Made by a program: the position numbers and the translations under genes | NCBI RefSeq assembly: GCF_007670255.1 | Contig: NZ_SZVS01000009.1 | Span: 120,823 to 184,822 of the forward strand | DNA length: 64,000 nucleotides | Direction of reading: 5' to 3' | DNA from: Paenarthrobacter nicotinovorans | GTDB lineage: Bacteria > Actinomycetota > Actinomycetes > Actinomycetales > Micrococcaceae | Part shown: positions 26,524 to 37,100 of the stretch, one piece after another | Position numbering within the stretch: position 1 is the stretch's first letter | Layout of the letters: every line of letters begins with the position of its first letter | Notes under the pieces: generated by a model | Seen by the model: the letters and a program-made list of their open reading frames with translations, nothing else | Told to the model about the DNA's origin: nothing | Database searches by the model: none

Positions 26524-27385
26524 TTCGCACCTGCATCTGTGGACCTTGGACACCTTCGTCACGGGCGGTGAGCGGCCCTACTCCTGGCTCGGCCCTCACC
26601 ATGGGGCGCTGTTCCGCAGCTTTGGCGAGGACGAAGCATGGGAGACACTCGATGCCGCTGGTGTTAGGGGAGCGGTGCTGGTCCAGGCTGATGACACCGT
26701 TGCCGATACCGAGAGCATGCTGGCCGTGGCTTCCCGGAACCCCTGGGTTGTGGGGGTGGTTGGCTGGATCCGGCTGGATGCTCCGGCCGAGGCGGCTTTC
26801 CAGCTGGACCGCTTCGCAGCGGACCCGGTGTTCCGGGGCGTGCGGCATCTGGTGCATAACGATCCCCGGCCGGATTTCCTGGACCTTCCCTCCGTGCGGG
26901 AATCGTTGGCTTTGGTGGCGCGCCGTGGCCTCACATTCGACGTTCCCGATGCTTTCCCGCGGCATTTGGGTGCGACGGTCCGGCTGGCCCGGGAGCTTCC
27001 CGAATTGATCGTTGTCCTTGACCACCTGGGCAAGCCACCTTTGGCTGATTCGGCGCTCATGGACTCGTGGCGCAAGGATTTCCTCGCTTTGGGACGTGAG
27101 CCGAACACCGTGGCGAAACTCTCCGGGCTTCACGTCGCGGGGCAGCCGTACACCAGCGAGGCGTTGCGGCCGCTCTTCGTAACCGCCATGGAGGCTTTCG
27201 GGGCCGGGCGTTTGATGATCGGCGGCGACTGGCCGGTGAGCACCCTCGGGGCACCGTATGGCCGGACGCTCGATGTGCTGCTGGAACTCGTCTCCTCGCT
27301 GAGCCCGGCTGAGCAGGACGCGGTTTTGGAGGGGACCGCGATCCGTACCTATGGGCTGGCAGCCAACCCGATGGTGGATGCCTAG
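26516..27385 (+). CDS. Amidohydrolase-family L-fuconolactonase
   Basis: A 289-residue metal-dependent hydrolase of the COG3618 type. It begins with IDSHLHLW (metal HxH), has VLDHLGKPP and ends with GGDWPVSTLGAPYG, the family signature. It opens L-fucono-lactone to L-fuconate, the substrate of the dehydratase. The GTG start overlaps the previous gene by 8 nt. Its stop lies 13 nt from the stop of the convergent regulator gene. Confidence 0.9.
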   Translation: MIDSHLHLWTLDTFVTGGERPYSWLGPHHGALFRSFGEDEAWETLDAAGVRGAVLVQADDTVADTESMLAVASRNPWVVGVVGWIRLDAPAEAAFQLDRFAADPVFRGVRHLVHNDPRPDFLDLPSVRESLALVARRGLTFDVPDAFPRHLGATVRLARELPELIVVLDHLGKPPLADSALMDSWRKDFLALGREPNTVAKLSGLHVAGQPYTSEALRPLFVTAMEAFGAGRLMIGGDWPVSTLGAPYGRTLDVLLELVSSLSPAEQDAVLEGTAIRTYGLAANPMVDA

Positions 27386-27398
27386 AACGCTTGGATGC

Positions 27399-28070
27399 CT
27401 AAAGAGCTTGGCGCAGCCAGTTCTCCACGCCGCTGATGTGCACGGTGACCAGTGCGCGGACCAGCTCCGCGTCCCCGCGTTCCAGCGCGTCGGCGATGGC
27501 CCGATGCTCCGCCAAGGTGTGTGACACAGCCTTTTCCTGGGTCAGCCCACGCCAGATCCGCGCCCGGACAGTGCTGCTGGACAGGGCTTCCAGGAGGCTG
27601 CCCAAGTAGTCGTTGCCGGCGGCTTCGGTGATGATGCTGTGGAATTCGAGGTCGTGGGCGACGAGTTCCTCAACGTCCGTGTTCTCGTCGATTCCGTCCA
27701 TCGTTGCGCGCAGGGCCAGGAGTTTTTCCGGGGTGATCTTCGCCGCCGCGAGGTGGGCCGTGGCGGGTTCAAGGATTCGTCGGACCTCGAAGAGCTCCAG
27801 GATGGAGCGGTCCTGGTGCAGATCCACCACGAACGCTACGGCCTCGTTGAGAAGTTTGGCGTCGAGGCTGGTCACGTAGGTTCCGTCACCGCGGCGCACA
27901 TCCAGCACCCGGATCAGCTCCAGGGCCTTCACCGCTTCGCGCAGCGAGCTTCTGGACAGGCCGAGCCGTTCGCTCAGTTCCTTCTCCGGCGGAAGCCGAT
28001 CGCCGGCCTTGAGCTCGCCCCGGATCAGCATGTCCTTGATCTTGCTGATCGCCTCGTCTGTCACAGCCAT
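27399..28070 (-). CDS. GntR/FadR-family regulator of the fucose genes
   Basis: A 223-residue regulator. The winged HTH covers residues about 5-70 (RLPPEKELSERLGLSRSSLRE), followed by the helical FCD effector domain with metal-type residues in HDLEFHSIITEAAGND and LAEHRAIADAL. ATG 28070 is 6 nt after the minus-strand -10 TACTAT (28077-28082): leaderless. ACATCCGA (28094-28101, minus) lies just upstream of that -10, as in the fucose promoters, so it probably regulates itself and both arms. A fucose-pathway acid is the likely effector. Confidence 0.88.
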   Translation of the reverse strand: MAVTDEAISKIKDMLIRGELKAGDRLPPEKELSERLGLSRSSLREAVKALELIRVLDVRRGDGTYVTSLDAKLLNEAVAFVVDLHQDRSILELFEVRRILEPATAHLAAAKITPEKLLALRATMDGIDENTDVEELVAHDLEFHSIITEAAGNDYLGSLLEALSSSTVRARIWRGLTQEKAVSHTLAEHRAIADALERGDAELVRALVTVHISGVENWLRQAL

Positions 28071-28093
28071 GGACCAATAGTAGCCACGAATGA

Positions 28094-28101
28094 TCGGATG
28101 T
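28094..28101 (-). promoter_or_regulatory. ACATCCGA operator of the fucose regulator
   Basis: Same 8-mer as at 22552-22559 and 22616-22623 in the divergent fucose promoter. Here it lies between the -35 and -10 regions of the regulator gene. Confidence 0.65.
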
Positions 28102-28126
28102 CTGTCTCCGCCGCGACCCCACCCAT

Positions 28127-28182
28127 CTGGGGGACAGCAAATGTCGTATTGGGGCGCCATTGCGACATGTGCTGTCCCCCAG
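28127..28182. repeat. Long intergenic palindrome
   Basis: CTGGGGGACAGCAAATGTCG (28127-28146) and CGACATGTGCTGTCCCCCAG (28163-28182) pair at 19 of 20 positions around 16 nt. It lies between the asparagine permease and fucose regulator genes. No second copy is seen in the window. It could form a strong cruciform or hairpin. Confidence 0.75.
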
Positions 28183-28197
28183 TTGGGGCGTTAACGG

Positions 28198-28249
28198 ACG
28201 ACGGCGGCACCCACGTTCCGCTGTTACGGAACCCGGGTGCCGCCGTCGT
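28198..28249 (-). terminator. Terminator of the asparagine operon
   Basis: A perfect 15-bp stem, ACGACGGCGGCACCC (28198-28212) with GGGTGCCGCCGTCGT (28235-28249), with an inner GTTCCG/CGGAAC stem, starts 16 nt after the permease stop on the minus strand. There is no clear U-run. Confidence 0.65.
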
Positions 28250-28264
28250 GAGTCAGGCGTTGCT

Positions 28265-29776
28265 CTACTTGTCGCCGCCACCAGGCAGCGGACGGTTGGC
28301 GACCACCGGAGCGCTGCCGGTGTAGCCATCGCGGGTGGCCGCAAGTTCGTGGATCTGCTTGCGGCACATGAACCAGCCCCAGACCATCAGCGCGCAGGCG
28401 ACTGCCGTGACCAGCATGGTGAGCGGGGACTCGATGAACACCATCACCAGGACGCCGGCAAGGAAGAGCAGCGACAACCAGCCGGTGTACGGGGCGCCGA
28501 ACAGGCGGAAGGACGGGCGCTTGACCCAACCCTTGTCCGCCCAGCGCTTGAGCTGCATCTGGCAAAGGACAATGGTGGCCCAGGTGACGATGATGCCCAC
28601 GGACGCGACGTTCAAGACGATCTCGAAAGCGTCGGACGGGACGAGGTAGTTCAGCGGAACACCGAGCAGGGAAACACCGGCGGTGATGGCGATGCCGCCG
28701 TAGGGCACACCGGCCTTGTTCATGCGCTGTGCGAACTTCGGAGCGGAACCGGCCACGGACATGGAGCGAAGGATACGGCCCGTGGAGTACAGACCGGCGT
28801 TCAAGGAGGACAGTGCGGCGGTCAGGACCACGAGGTTCATGATCACGTCAACGCCCTGGACACCGATGGATCCGAAGAACGTCACGAACGGGCTGACGCC
28901 CTTCTGGTACGAGGTGTACGGGAGCAGCAGCGCCAGCAGGATGACCGAGCCGACGTAGAAGACTGCGATACGGAAGACCACGGAGTTGATCGCCTTGGGC
29001 ATGATCTTCTCTGGTTCCTTGGTCTCGCCAGCCGCGGTACCCACGAGTTCGATGGAAGCGTACGCGAACAGGACACCCTGCATGAGGATGATCATGGGGA
29101 GGATGCCGTTCGGGAAAATGCCGCCGTTGTCCGAGATCAGGCTGAAGCCGACTGTTTGGCCATCAACCGGGGTGCCGAAGATGACGAAGTAGGTGCCCAC
29201 GAGCAGGAAGGCCACCAGGGCAGCAACCTTGATCAGCGCGAACCAGAACTCCATCTCGCCGAAGACCTTGACGGAGACCAGGTTCAGGCTCAGCACCACT
29301 ACCAGGGCGATGAGGGCCCACGCCCATTGCGGCACGGCGCCCATCCACGGCACGTATTTGCCGAAGAAGTTCATGTAGAGGGCTGCGGCCGTGATGTCCA
29401 CGATGGTGGTGGTGGCCCAGTTGATCCAGTAGAACCAGCCCGAGACGAAGGCCGCCTTCTCGCCGTAGAACTCACGGGCGTAGGAGACGAACGATCCCGA
29501 CGAAGGGCGGTGCAGCACCAGTTCGCCCAGTGCGCGGAGGATCAGGAAAGCGAAGAAGCCACAGACGGCGTACGCGATCACCAGGGAAGGGCCGGCGGCG
29601 TTGAGGCGGCCACCTGCGCCAAGGAACAGGCCGGTGCCGATGGCGCCACCGATAGCGATCATCTGGATCTGACGGGGCTTGAGGTCCTTGTGGTAGCCAG
29701 TGTCCTCTTTGTGGAGGGCCTTCTCACTGGCGTGCGCTTGGGCCGGAACCGTGTGGTCAGTGATGGGATTGGTCAT
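28265..29776 (-). CDS. ansP: L-asparagine permease (APC family)
   Basis: A 503-residue amino acid permease with about 12 helices. The first helix has [20 protein letters not shown], typical of the AAT subfamily, and [31 protein letters not shown] matches AnsP-type proteins. ATG 29776 follows AAGGATT; the longer open frame to 29872 lacks homology. It is last in the asparagine operon, 144 nt after aspartase. It imports asparagine by proton symport; specificity rests on family resemblance and context. Confidence 0.9.
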   Translation of the reverse strand: MTNPITDHTVPAQAHASEKALHKEDTGYHKDLKPRQIQMIAIGGAIGTGLFLGAGGRLNAAGPSLVIAYAVCGFFAFLILRALGELVLHRPSSGSFVSYAREFYGEKAAFVSGWFYWINWATTTIVDITAAALYMNFFGKYVPWMGAVPQWAWALIALVVVLSLNLVSVKVFGEMEFWFALIKVAALVAFLLVGTYFVIFGTPVDGQTVGFSLISDNGGIFPNGILPMIILMQGVLFAYASIELVGTAAGETKEPEKIMPKAINSVVFRIAVFYVGSVILLALLLPYTSYQKGVSPFVTFFGSIGVQGVDVIMNLVVLTAALSSLNAGLYSTGRILRSMSVAGSAPKFAQRMNKAGVPYGGIAITAGVSLLGVPLNYLVPSDAFEIVLNVASVGIIVTWATIVLCQMQLKRWADKGWVKRPSFRLFGAPYTGWLSLLFLAGVLVMVFIESPLTMLVTAVACALMVWGWFMCRKQIHELAATRDGYTGSAPVVANRPLPGGGDK

Positions 29777-29920
29777 TGGAATCCTTAGGAGTGTCCTGTT
29801 GGGGGTGTCTTGGGCGCAGCCGGTCGGGGTTCCGGGCACACAAGACAGCGCCTCGATTGGGGTATGCCTCATCGGGCGGGACGGCTGAATTAAGCCGCTG
29901 GGCTTTTGGCCGTTGTGGGC

Positions 29921-31336
29921 CTATTTGCTCAGGTTGGCCAGACGTTCTGGACTGAGCAATTCTTCGAGCTGGGCAGCGGTCAAAAGGCCGTGCTCCAAAA
30001 CAAGTTCTGCCACACCCTTGCCCGTTGCCAGCGCCTCCTGGGCAATGGCGGTGGCGGAGGCGTAACCGATGTGGGGGTTCAATGCCGTGACGAGACCGAT
30101 CGACTGCTCCACGGTAAGCCGTAGCCGTTCGGTGTTTGCGGTGATGCCCCGGACGCAGCGTGCCGTAAGGGTGCGGCACGCTGCTTCCAGGTGGGAGATG
30201 CTCTTGTGCAGGCTGTGCACAATGATCGGTTCGAAGGCATTCAGCTGAAGCTGGCCTGCCTCCGCGGCCATGGTGACGGTGACATCGTTGCCGATGACTT
30301 CGTACGCCACTTGGCTGACCACTTCCGGGATCACCGGATTGATCTTGCCGGGCATGATCGACGAACCGGACTGCACTGCCGGAAGGTTGATCTCGCCCAA
30401 ACCCGCGCGCGGTCCGGAGGACAGCAGGCGGAGGTCGTTGCAAATCTTGGAAAGCTTCACTGCCACGCGCTTCAGCACGCCGGACAGGTGGACGAACGCT
30501 CCCACATCCTGGGTGGCCTCGATGAGGTCGGCGGCAGTGAGCAGCGGCAGGCCTGTGATCTCGGCCAGGTGCCGGCAGGCGGCCTCGGCGTAACCTACCG
30601 GGGCATTCAAGCCGGTGCCGATCGCCGTAGCGCCAAGGTTGATCTCGTGGATGAGCATGTGGGACTCGTCCAGGCGTGCGCGGTCTTCGCCAATGGTGAC
30701 GGCGTAGCCCCCGAATTCCTGGCCCAAGGTCATCGGAACGGCGTCCTGCAACTGCGTACGGCCCATCTTCACGACGGTGCGGAACTCGCGGCCCTTTTCG
30801 GCGAAGGCCTCTTCGAGTTCTTCCAGCGCTGCCAGGAGTTCCTTCACGGAGAAGATCGTGGCGAGGTTGACCGCCGTCGGGTAGACGTCGTTGGTGGACT
30901 GGCTCAGGTTCACGTGGTCGTTCGGGTGCAGCTTGGAGTAGTCGCCCTTGGGGTGTCCCAGGATCTCCAGCGCACGGTTGGCGATGACCTCGTTGGCGTT
31001 CATGTTGGAGCTGGTGCCAGCTCCGCCCTGGATCACGTCCACCATGAACTGTTCCTGCAGCTTGCCGTCCAGGATGTCCTGGCAGGCCTGCTCAATGGCG
31101 TTGGCACGTTCTGAGTCCAGGAGGCCAAGCTCGTGGTTGGTCCGGGCGGCTGCCTGCTTCACTGCAGCCAGCCCGCGGACCAGGTGCTTGTTGGTGGAGA
31201 GCGGCTGCCCGGTGATGGGGAAGTTCTCGATGGCACGCAGTGTGTGGACGCCCCAGTAGGCGTCCGCGGGTACATCGCGGTCGCCCAGGAGGTCGTGTTC
31301 GGAACGGAGGGGGATCGCCTGATCGACGGTGGTCAT
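29921..31336 (-). CDS. aspA: Aspartate ammonia-lyase (aspartase)
   Basis: A 471-residue fumarase/aspartase superfamily enzyme converting L-aspartate to fumarate and ammonia. The signature GSSIMPGKINPVIPE, the catalytic-region motif GGAGTSSNMNANEVIANRALE and HPNDHVNLSQSTNDVYPTA are all present. Aspartase is favoured over fumarase because it is coupled to asparaginase: the start overlaps that gene's stop by 4 nt (ATGA). Cytoplasmic. Confidence 0.92.
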   Translation of the reverse strand: MTTVDQAIPLRSEHDLLGDRDVPADAYWGVHTLRAIENFPITGQPLSTNKHLVRGLAAVKQAAARTNHELGLLDSERANAIEQACQDILDGKLQEQFMVDVIQGGAGTSSNMNANEVIANRALEILGHPKGDYSKLHPNDHVNLSQSTNDVYPTAVNLATIFSVKELLAALEELEEAFAEKGREFRTVVKMGRTQLQDAVPMTLGQEFGGYAVTIGEDRARLDESHMLIHEINLGATAIGTGLNAPVGYAEAACRHLAEITGLPLLTAADLIEATQDVGAFVHLSGVLKRVAVKLSKICNDLRLLSSGPRAGLGEINLPAVQSGSSIMPGKINPVIPEVVSQVAYEVIGNDVTVTMAAEAGQLQLNAFEPIIVHSLHKSISHLEAACRTLTARCVRGITANTERLRLTVEQSIGLVTALNPHIGYASATAIAQEALATGKGVAELVLEHGLLTAAQLEELLSPERLANLSK

Positions 31337-32418
31337 AGCTGTCCTTGGTTGGTTGCTGAAAAATCTGATGCGCGGAGTTCGCCGACCGGAAGGCCGCCGC
31401 CCAGCACAGGGGGGCTTTGAAGCGTGTCCAGGCTGCCGCCGTCGACACCCAGACGGCGGAGGACCTCAACGGTGACGGGCATGCGGGCGCGGTCGCCGCC
31501 GTCGGAAATCTTGACTGCCAGCCCGGTGCCGTCCGGGAGGCCGACAAGTTGCAGCCCTTCGAAGCCGTCCTTCGCGAGCAGGCCCGGTACGGCTCGCATG
31601 AGGGCTGTGACGTCGCGGCCTTCGCCGGCCACCATCTCCGGGAAGCGGCGCATGGCGTGGGCCACCTTGCCTTCGAGGGTGTCCTCGTCCGCGGCGGCCA
31701 GACGGCCATAAGCGCGGGCCATGCCGTGCAGCGAGTGGGCGAACAGCGGAGTACCGCAACCGTCGGTGCTGACGGCGGCAGCCTCCTCACCGGTCAGCTC
31801 GGTGATGGTGTCGCGGACCAGCACCTGCAGCGGGTGTTCGGGGTGCAAGTATCCCTCCACAGGCCAACCGTTGATGACGCATACGGCGGTCATCGAGGCG
31901 TGCTTGCCGGAACAGTTCTGCGTGATGTGGGTGGGGCCGTTGCCTGTGCGGAGCCACTCCTCGCGCTCGGCCACGCCGTAGGGGAGGTCCGTGCTGTTTG
32001 CCAGGGCCGCGTCGGTGAGGCCGTGGAGCTTCAGGATCTCGGTAGCGCCGTCGCGGTGCATTTTCGCGCCGGAATGGCTGGCAGCCGTGAGCGCCAGGAG
32101 GTTTTCGGGGATGTCCAGGCCGGCCTTGAGCAGCGCGACAGCCTGCAATGGCTTCAGGCTTGAGCGTGGGTACATGGGGGCGTCGGGCTGGCCGGCCTCG
32201 ACGATGGTGCTGTCATCTGCGGCAAGCGCAATCAGTGAACCGTAGTGGACGCTTTCCACCAGCCCGTCCCGGGTCACTTCGACCAAGGGGACGTGGTTGG
32301 GGGCCGTCGCTTCTCGGGCGGCGGCCGGGGCGGGGGGTGCCGGGGCTTTGTGCGCCGGAGCTTCGTGTGCCGGTGCTTTGGGGGCGGGCATGGTGTCGGT
32401 GTCCTTTGGGTGTGTCAT
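31333..32418 (-). CDS. ansA: L-asparaginase of the AnsA/ReAV type
   Basis: A 361-residue enzyme of the Rhizobium-type asparaginase family, unrelated to the E. coli enzymes. Motifs are YPRSSLKPLQAVALL (Ser-Ser-x-Lys), THITQNCSGKHASM and AVSTDGCGTPLFA with the conserved Cys. The first 40 residues are an extra low-complexity tail of APAHxAPA units; the catalytic part starts at VPLVEVTRDGLVES. It may in fact begin at a later start. Overlaps of 4 nt on both sides couple it to the regulator and aspartase. Confidence 0.9.
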   Translation of the reverse strand: MTHPKDTDTMPAPKAPAHEAPAHKAPAPPAPAAAREATAPNHVPLVEVTRDGLVESVHYGSLIALAADDSTIVEAGQPDAPMYPRSSLKPLQAVALLKAGLDIPENLLALTAASHSGAKMHRDGATEILKLHGLTDAALANSTDLPYGVAEREEWLRTGNGPTHITQNCSGKHASMTAVCVINGWPVEGYLHPEHPLQVLVRDTITELTGEEAAAVSTDGCGTPLFAHSLHGMARAYGRLAAADEDTLEGKVAHAMRRFPEMVAGEGRDVTALMRAVPGLLAKDGFEGLQLVGLPDGTGLAVKISDGGDRARMPVTVEVLRRLGVDGGSLDTLQSPPVLGGGLPVGELRASDFSATNQGQL

Positions 32419-33080
32419 TTGCTGAGGATTGTGTCCAGTGCCACGCTGACGGCCTGCAGGTGGGCGGCCATCGCCTTGCTTGCGGCGTGGGAGTCGCCCG
32501 CCTCGATGGCGTCGAGGATGGCGACGTGTTCCTCGTCCGAACGGTGTTGCCGGTCAGCGACGAGGTTCAAGGTTTCGGACTGGTGGGCCAACGCTTCGCG
32601 GATGTCCGACACCACGCTCGCGAACACCCGGTTCCCACTGGCCCGCGCAACGGCCGAGTGGAAGCTGGCATCCAGGTTTACCCAGGCTTCGGGGTCGTTC
32701 TCGTTGAGCATTTCCTGGATGATGTCCTTCAGGTGCTCAAGCTCTTCTTCCGTCCTTCTTTCAGCCGCCAGGCCGGCAGCCGGGATCTCGATGTGAGGAC
32801 GTGCTTCGTTAAGATCGCGTGCGCTGTACTGGCCCAAGGTAAGGTCATTAGCAACCTTGTTGGCCACAATGAAAGTGCCCTTGCCGGTTTTGGTGACAGT
32901 GAGGCCCAAGGTATTGCACGACCTCAGCGCTTCCCGGATCACCGAACGGCTTACGCCATACTGGGCAGCCAGGGTCGCTTCAGAACTCAGCTTGGTGCCG
33001 ATGTCGAACTGTCCGCCTTCGATGGCCCGGCGGAGTGCGGCAAAGACGGCCTCAGCCGCGGAAATCCGCGAAATAGGCAT
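32415..33080 (-). CDS. GntR/FadR-family regulator of the asparagine operon
   Basis: A 221-residue regulator with N-terminal wHTH (KLSSEATLAAQYGVSRSVIREALR) and FCD effector domain (DASFHSAVARASGNRVF, HVAILDAIEAGD). ATG 33080 gives the usual length but has no clear ribosome site; the open frame extends to 33179. It is first in the operon, so it likely controls its own expression together with asparaginase, aspartase and permease. Effector, probably aspartate or asparagine, is inferred. Confidence 0.85.
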   Translation of the reverse strand: MPISRISAAEAVFAALRRAIEGGQFDIGTKLSSEATLAAQYGVSRSVIREALRSCNTLGLTVTKTGKGTFIVANKVANDLTLGQYSARDLNEARPHIEIPAAGLAAERRTEEELEHLKDIIQEMLNENDPEAWVNLDASFHSAVARASGNRVFASVVSDIREALAHQSETLNLVADRQHRSDEEHVAILDAIEAGDSHAASKAMAAHLQAVSVALDTILSK

Positions 33081-33126
33081 ATGCGCTGAGTGGCCGCTCT
33101 GGGACTCTTGCTGTCCGGCTGTCCGG

Positions 33127-33179
33127 CTGTCTGACAGGTTCACGTTTCGAATATGGCACGGGTCACAAGACGCTGTCAA
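33127..33179 (-). promoter_or_regulatory. Promoter region of the asparagine operon
   Basis: On the minus strand TTGACA, an 18-nt spacer and CATATT form a strong promoter (about 33145-33175). Just downstream CTGTCTGACAG (33127-33137) is a perfect palindrome next to two TGTCCGGC repeats, a possible operator for the GntR protein. Confidence 0.6.
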
Positions 33180-33335
33180 CGCTGAAAGGCTTGCTTCACG
33201 GTTTGGGGACTGGTAGAAGCGCCCGACGGCGGGTGGTGAGGTTTTGTGCCCGGTGACGTCACGGCGCCCGACGGCGGCAGTCGGGTTCCGCCGTCGGCCT
33301 CCCGTTGCATGCGTGATCGGCGCATAATGGCGTTC

Positions 33336-33932
33336 ATGACGGCCAGCAACCCGGACAAGCCGCGCGTCACCGTGGAGGTGCCGGTTCTTCGCGTCGGCGC
33401 CGGACCCGCCGACTACCAGGGCCTTGAGCGATTCGTTGATTCACTGCGCAAGCCGCAAGGGCTGCATATGACTTTGCTGCACGTGGGAATTCTGGACGAG
33501 CTCGCCGGGGACATCGCAGCGTGGACAAACGGAAGGGCAGAGCCCGGGAAGGTGCTGCCCGAGATCAGTAGTTGGTTGACCGAACTGCCTGTTCTGCAGG
33601 GCTTTCTGGGAAAGTCCGACAAGCTGGTGCCCCTGGGTGGCGGCCGCCTGATGGGGCTTGAGGTGGATGTTCCCCAGGAGGTTCATGACTATCAAGCCCT
33701 CCTGGTTCAGGGTTTGCATGTGCTGCTCGATGAGCTGGGCCTCGACAACATTGACGACTTCATTCTGAGCTCGCCCGCATTGGGGTACCGGTCGCCGCGG
33801 TGGTTGCCGCACATTGCTGTGGGAAAGGCGAAGTCACGGCACGAACCGCCCACGGAGATTGCACCGGTGGCACTTGAGTTCGGCGATTCGCGGATCCGTC
33901 ACCGTGAGTCGCTGCCGGCTGCTGATTCTTAG
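33336..33932 (+). CDS. 2H phosphoesterase-like protein (LigT fold)
   Basis: A 198-residue protein with the two His motifs of the 2H superfamily, LHMTLLH (His44) and LPHIAVGK (His159), spaced as in RNA 2',3'-cyclic phosphodiesterases. CATAAT (33323-33328) lies 7 nt before ATG 33336, so it is probably leaderless; the in-frame ATG at 33327 overlaps that box. It may act on cyclic phosphates of RNA or nucleotides; the substrate is unknown. Confidence 0.7.
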   Translation: MTASNPDKPRVTVEVPVLRVGAGPADYQGLERFVDSLRKPQGLHMTLLHVGILDELAGDIAAWTNGRAEPGKVLPEISSWLTELPVLQGFLGKSDKLVPLGGGRLMGLEVDVPQEVHDYQALLVQGLHVLLDELGLDNIDDFILSSPALGYRSPRWLPHIAVGKAKSRHEPPTEIAPVALEFGDSRIRHRESLPAADS

Positions 33933-33990
33933 GGGCTGGCCGGTCACGGTAGGTTTGGAAGTGTCTCCCGTTTCCTACCCGAGGACTCCC

Positions 33991-34452
33991 ATGCAACCCC
34001 GCGCCTTGTTCCGTACCGTCGCTTTTGCCGAGGCCGTGACCTGGACGTTGTTGCTGATCGGGTTGTTCCTTAAGTACGTCACCCGGACTACCGATGTTGG
34101 GGTGAGCATCGCCGGAGGCATCCACGGATTCGTCTTCCTTTGCTACGCGGCGACGGCCGCCTTCACCTGGATCAACCAGAAGTGGTCCCTGCGCACGGGC
34201 CTCGTTGCCATCTGCTCCGCTGTGATTCCGTATGCCACCATTCCCCTGGAAAAGTCGCTGGATCGCCGAGGCCTCCTTGCCGGCGGGTGGCGCTTGGCCG
34301 CCGGTGGTGATACGCCGCGTGGGGGCTTTGAAAGGGCCCAGGCCTGGGTCCTTCGAAACCCGGTTCTCGCTGTTGTTGTGACTTTGGTTGCCGTGGGGGT
34401 TGTGTTCAGCTTCCTGCTTTTCATGGGCCCTCCAGGGACCTGGTTCTCCTAA
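33991..34452 (+). CDS. DUF3817 membrane protein
   Basis: A 153-residue protein with four predicted helices. The beginning LFRTVAFAEAVTWTLLLIGLFLKYV and the segment SIAGGIHGFVFLCYAATA match DUF3817. ATG 33991 follows GAGGACT at good spacing; the open frame extends upstream but overlaps the previous gene. Function is unknown. Confidence 0.8.
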   Translation: MQPRALFRTVAFAEAVTWTLLLIGLFLKYVTRTTDVGVSIAGGIHGFVFLCYAATAAFTWINQKWSLRTGLVAICSAVIPYATIPLEKSLDRRGLLAGGWRLAAGGDTPRGGFERAQAWVLRNPVLAVVVTLVAVGVVFSFLLFMGPPGTWFS

Positions 34453-34743
34453 TGTTTGCGGCCGGGAAGCATCGGTTCTTCGGAACTGGTGCTTTTCTTC
34501 TTTTAACCCGTGGTTCCCGTCTTTGCGCGTGCCGCCACCACCGACTTTGGAACTGTGATGGCCTGGACGCGCCGTTGGAGTGGAGTGTCACCGGAGGTTT
34601 CGTGATCAAAGTGGGTGGTGGCGGCCCGCGGCTGGGCCTTTGTGTGGCTTCCGGACCTTGTTTGAGGTCGGATGGCGTGATTTTCCGGCGGGTTCGAGCT
34701 GTTTCGGGTTCAAAACGGGTCAGGAAGCGGCGGTGTCGAGGCC
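34453..34743. other. Non-coding stretch between DUF3817 and PKD protein genes
   Basis: Both strands have open frames, but their sequences show no domain, no start signal and odd composition. I see no promoter or RNA gene I can support. Confidence 0.4.
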
Positions 34744-36359
<1,616 letters not shown>

Positions 36360-36570
36360 GAAGCTCCCCAAAGCTGTTCCGGCGGTGTGGCGGCCAGTCT
36401 AAGCAGCGGGCGCGAGGGGATTCACGTCAGAAAAATGCTCCTGTGGATAAGTGCCAGGTAATTTCTGCTGGATGATCGGGACGTCGATGTCGCAAAAGCT
36501 TGGGATTCCGCGGTTTCCGGCGGGCGCCCAGCCTGATGATCCAGCAAAATCTACGCTGAACACCGCAAGA

Positions 36571-36948
36571 TCAGCCGCGGAGCTTCTCCATGTCGCGGCG
36601 ATCCTTTTTGGTGGGTCGTCCGGCGCCGCGGTCGCGCTGGGGAAGGCCGAGCTTGGGCGCCACGGGGCGCGGGGGGGTGTGGTCGGTGAAGCAGTGCGAT
36701 GCGGCCTCTGCACCAACGCGTTTTGCGATAAGTCGCCGGACTTCGAGGATACGTTCCCAGCCGGACTCGCGGACGCGGATGGTGTCGCCGATGATCACGC
36801 TTTGGGAGGCCTTCACGGGGTTTCCATTGATCCGGATATGCCCGGCGCGGCAGGCAGCAGTAGCCGCGGAGCGCGTCTTGTAGGCACGGATGGCCCACAA
36901 CCAGGCATCAACGCGGACGTTCGCTGGGGATGATGACGGGATACTCAT
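36571..36948 (-). CDS. S4-domain RNA-binding protein (Hsp15-like)
   Basis: A 125-residue protein with an S4 fold: RVDAWLWAIRAYKTRSAATAACRAGHIRINGNPVK at residues about 11-45, similar to HslR/Hsp15 that rescues stalled 50S subunits with peptidyl-tRNA. The C-terminus is basic (RDRGAGRPTKKDRRDMEKLRG), as in the family. No neighbour is related. Ribosome rescue role is from the family, not shown here. Confidence 0.88.
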   Translation of the reverse strand: MSIPSSSPANVRVDAWLWAIRAYKTRSAATAACRAGHIRINGNPVKASQSVIIGDTIRVRESGWERILEVRRLIAKRVGAEAASHCFTDHTPPRPVAPKLGLPQRDRGAGRPTKKDRRDMEKLRG

Positions 36949-36989
36949 GATTGGATCGAGTCTAACGGGGCGGCAAGCGCACTGCGAGG

Positions 36990-37052
36990 ACGCGGGAAAG
37001 CGTCGAATTCGCTGGAAGTTTCCCGGCTTACCCGCAGTGTTCCAGCGAACTC
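36990..37052. repeat. Dispersed palindrome, GTTCGC family, copy 2
   Basis: TTCGCTGGAA (37008-37017) and TTCCAGCGAA (37040-37049) are perfect inverted arms, flanked by GAA/CTC. Related to the structure at 18115-18185, including the outer GAGTTCGC and the GACGC(G/T)TTCCCGCG flank. Confidence 0.55.
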
Positions 37053-37100
37053 GGCGCAACCAGCTCGGCGCAACCGGCCCGCGAAACCACCGCAAGCAAG

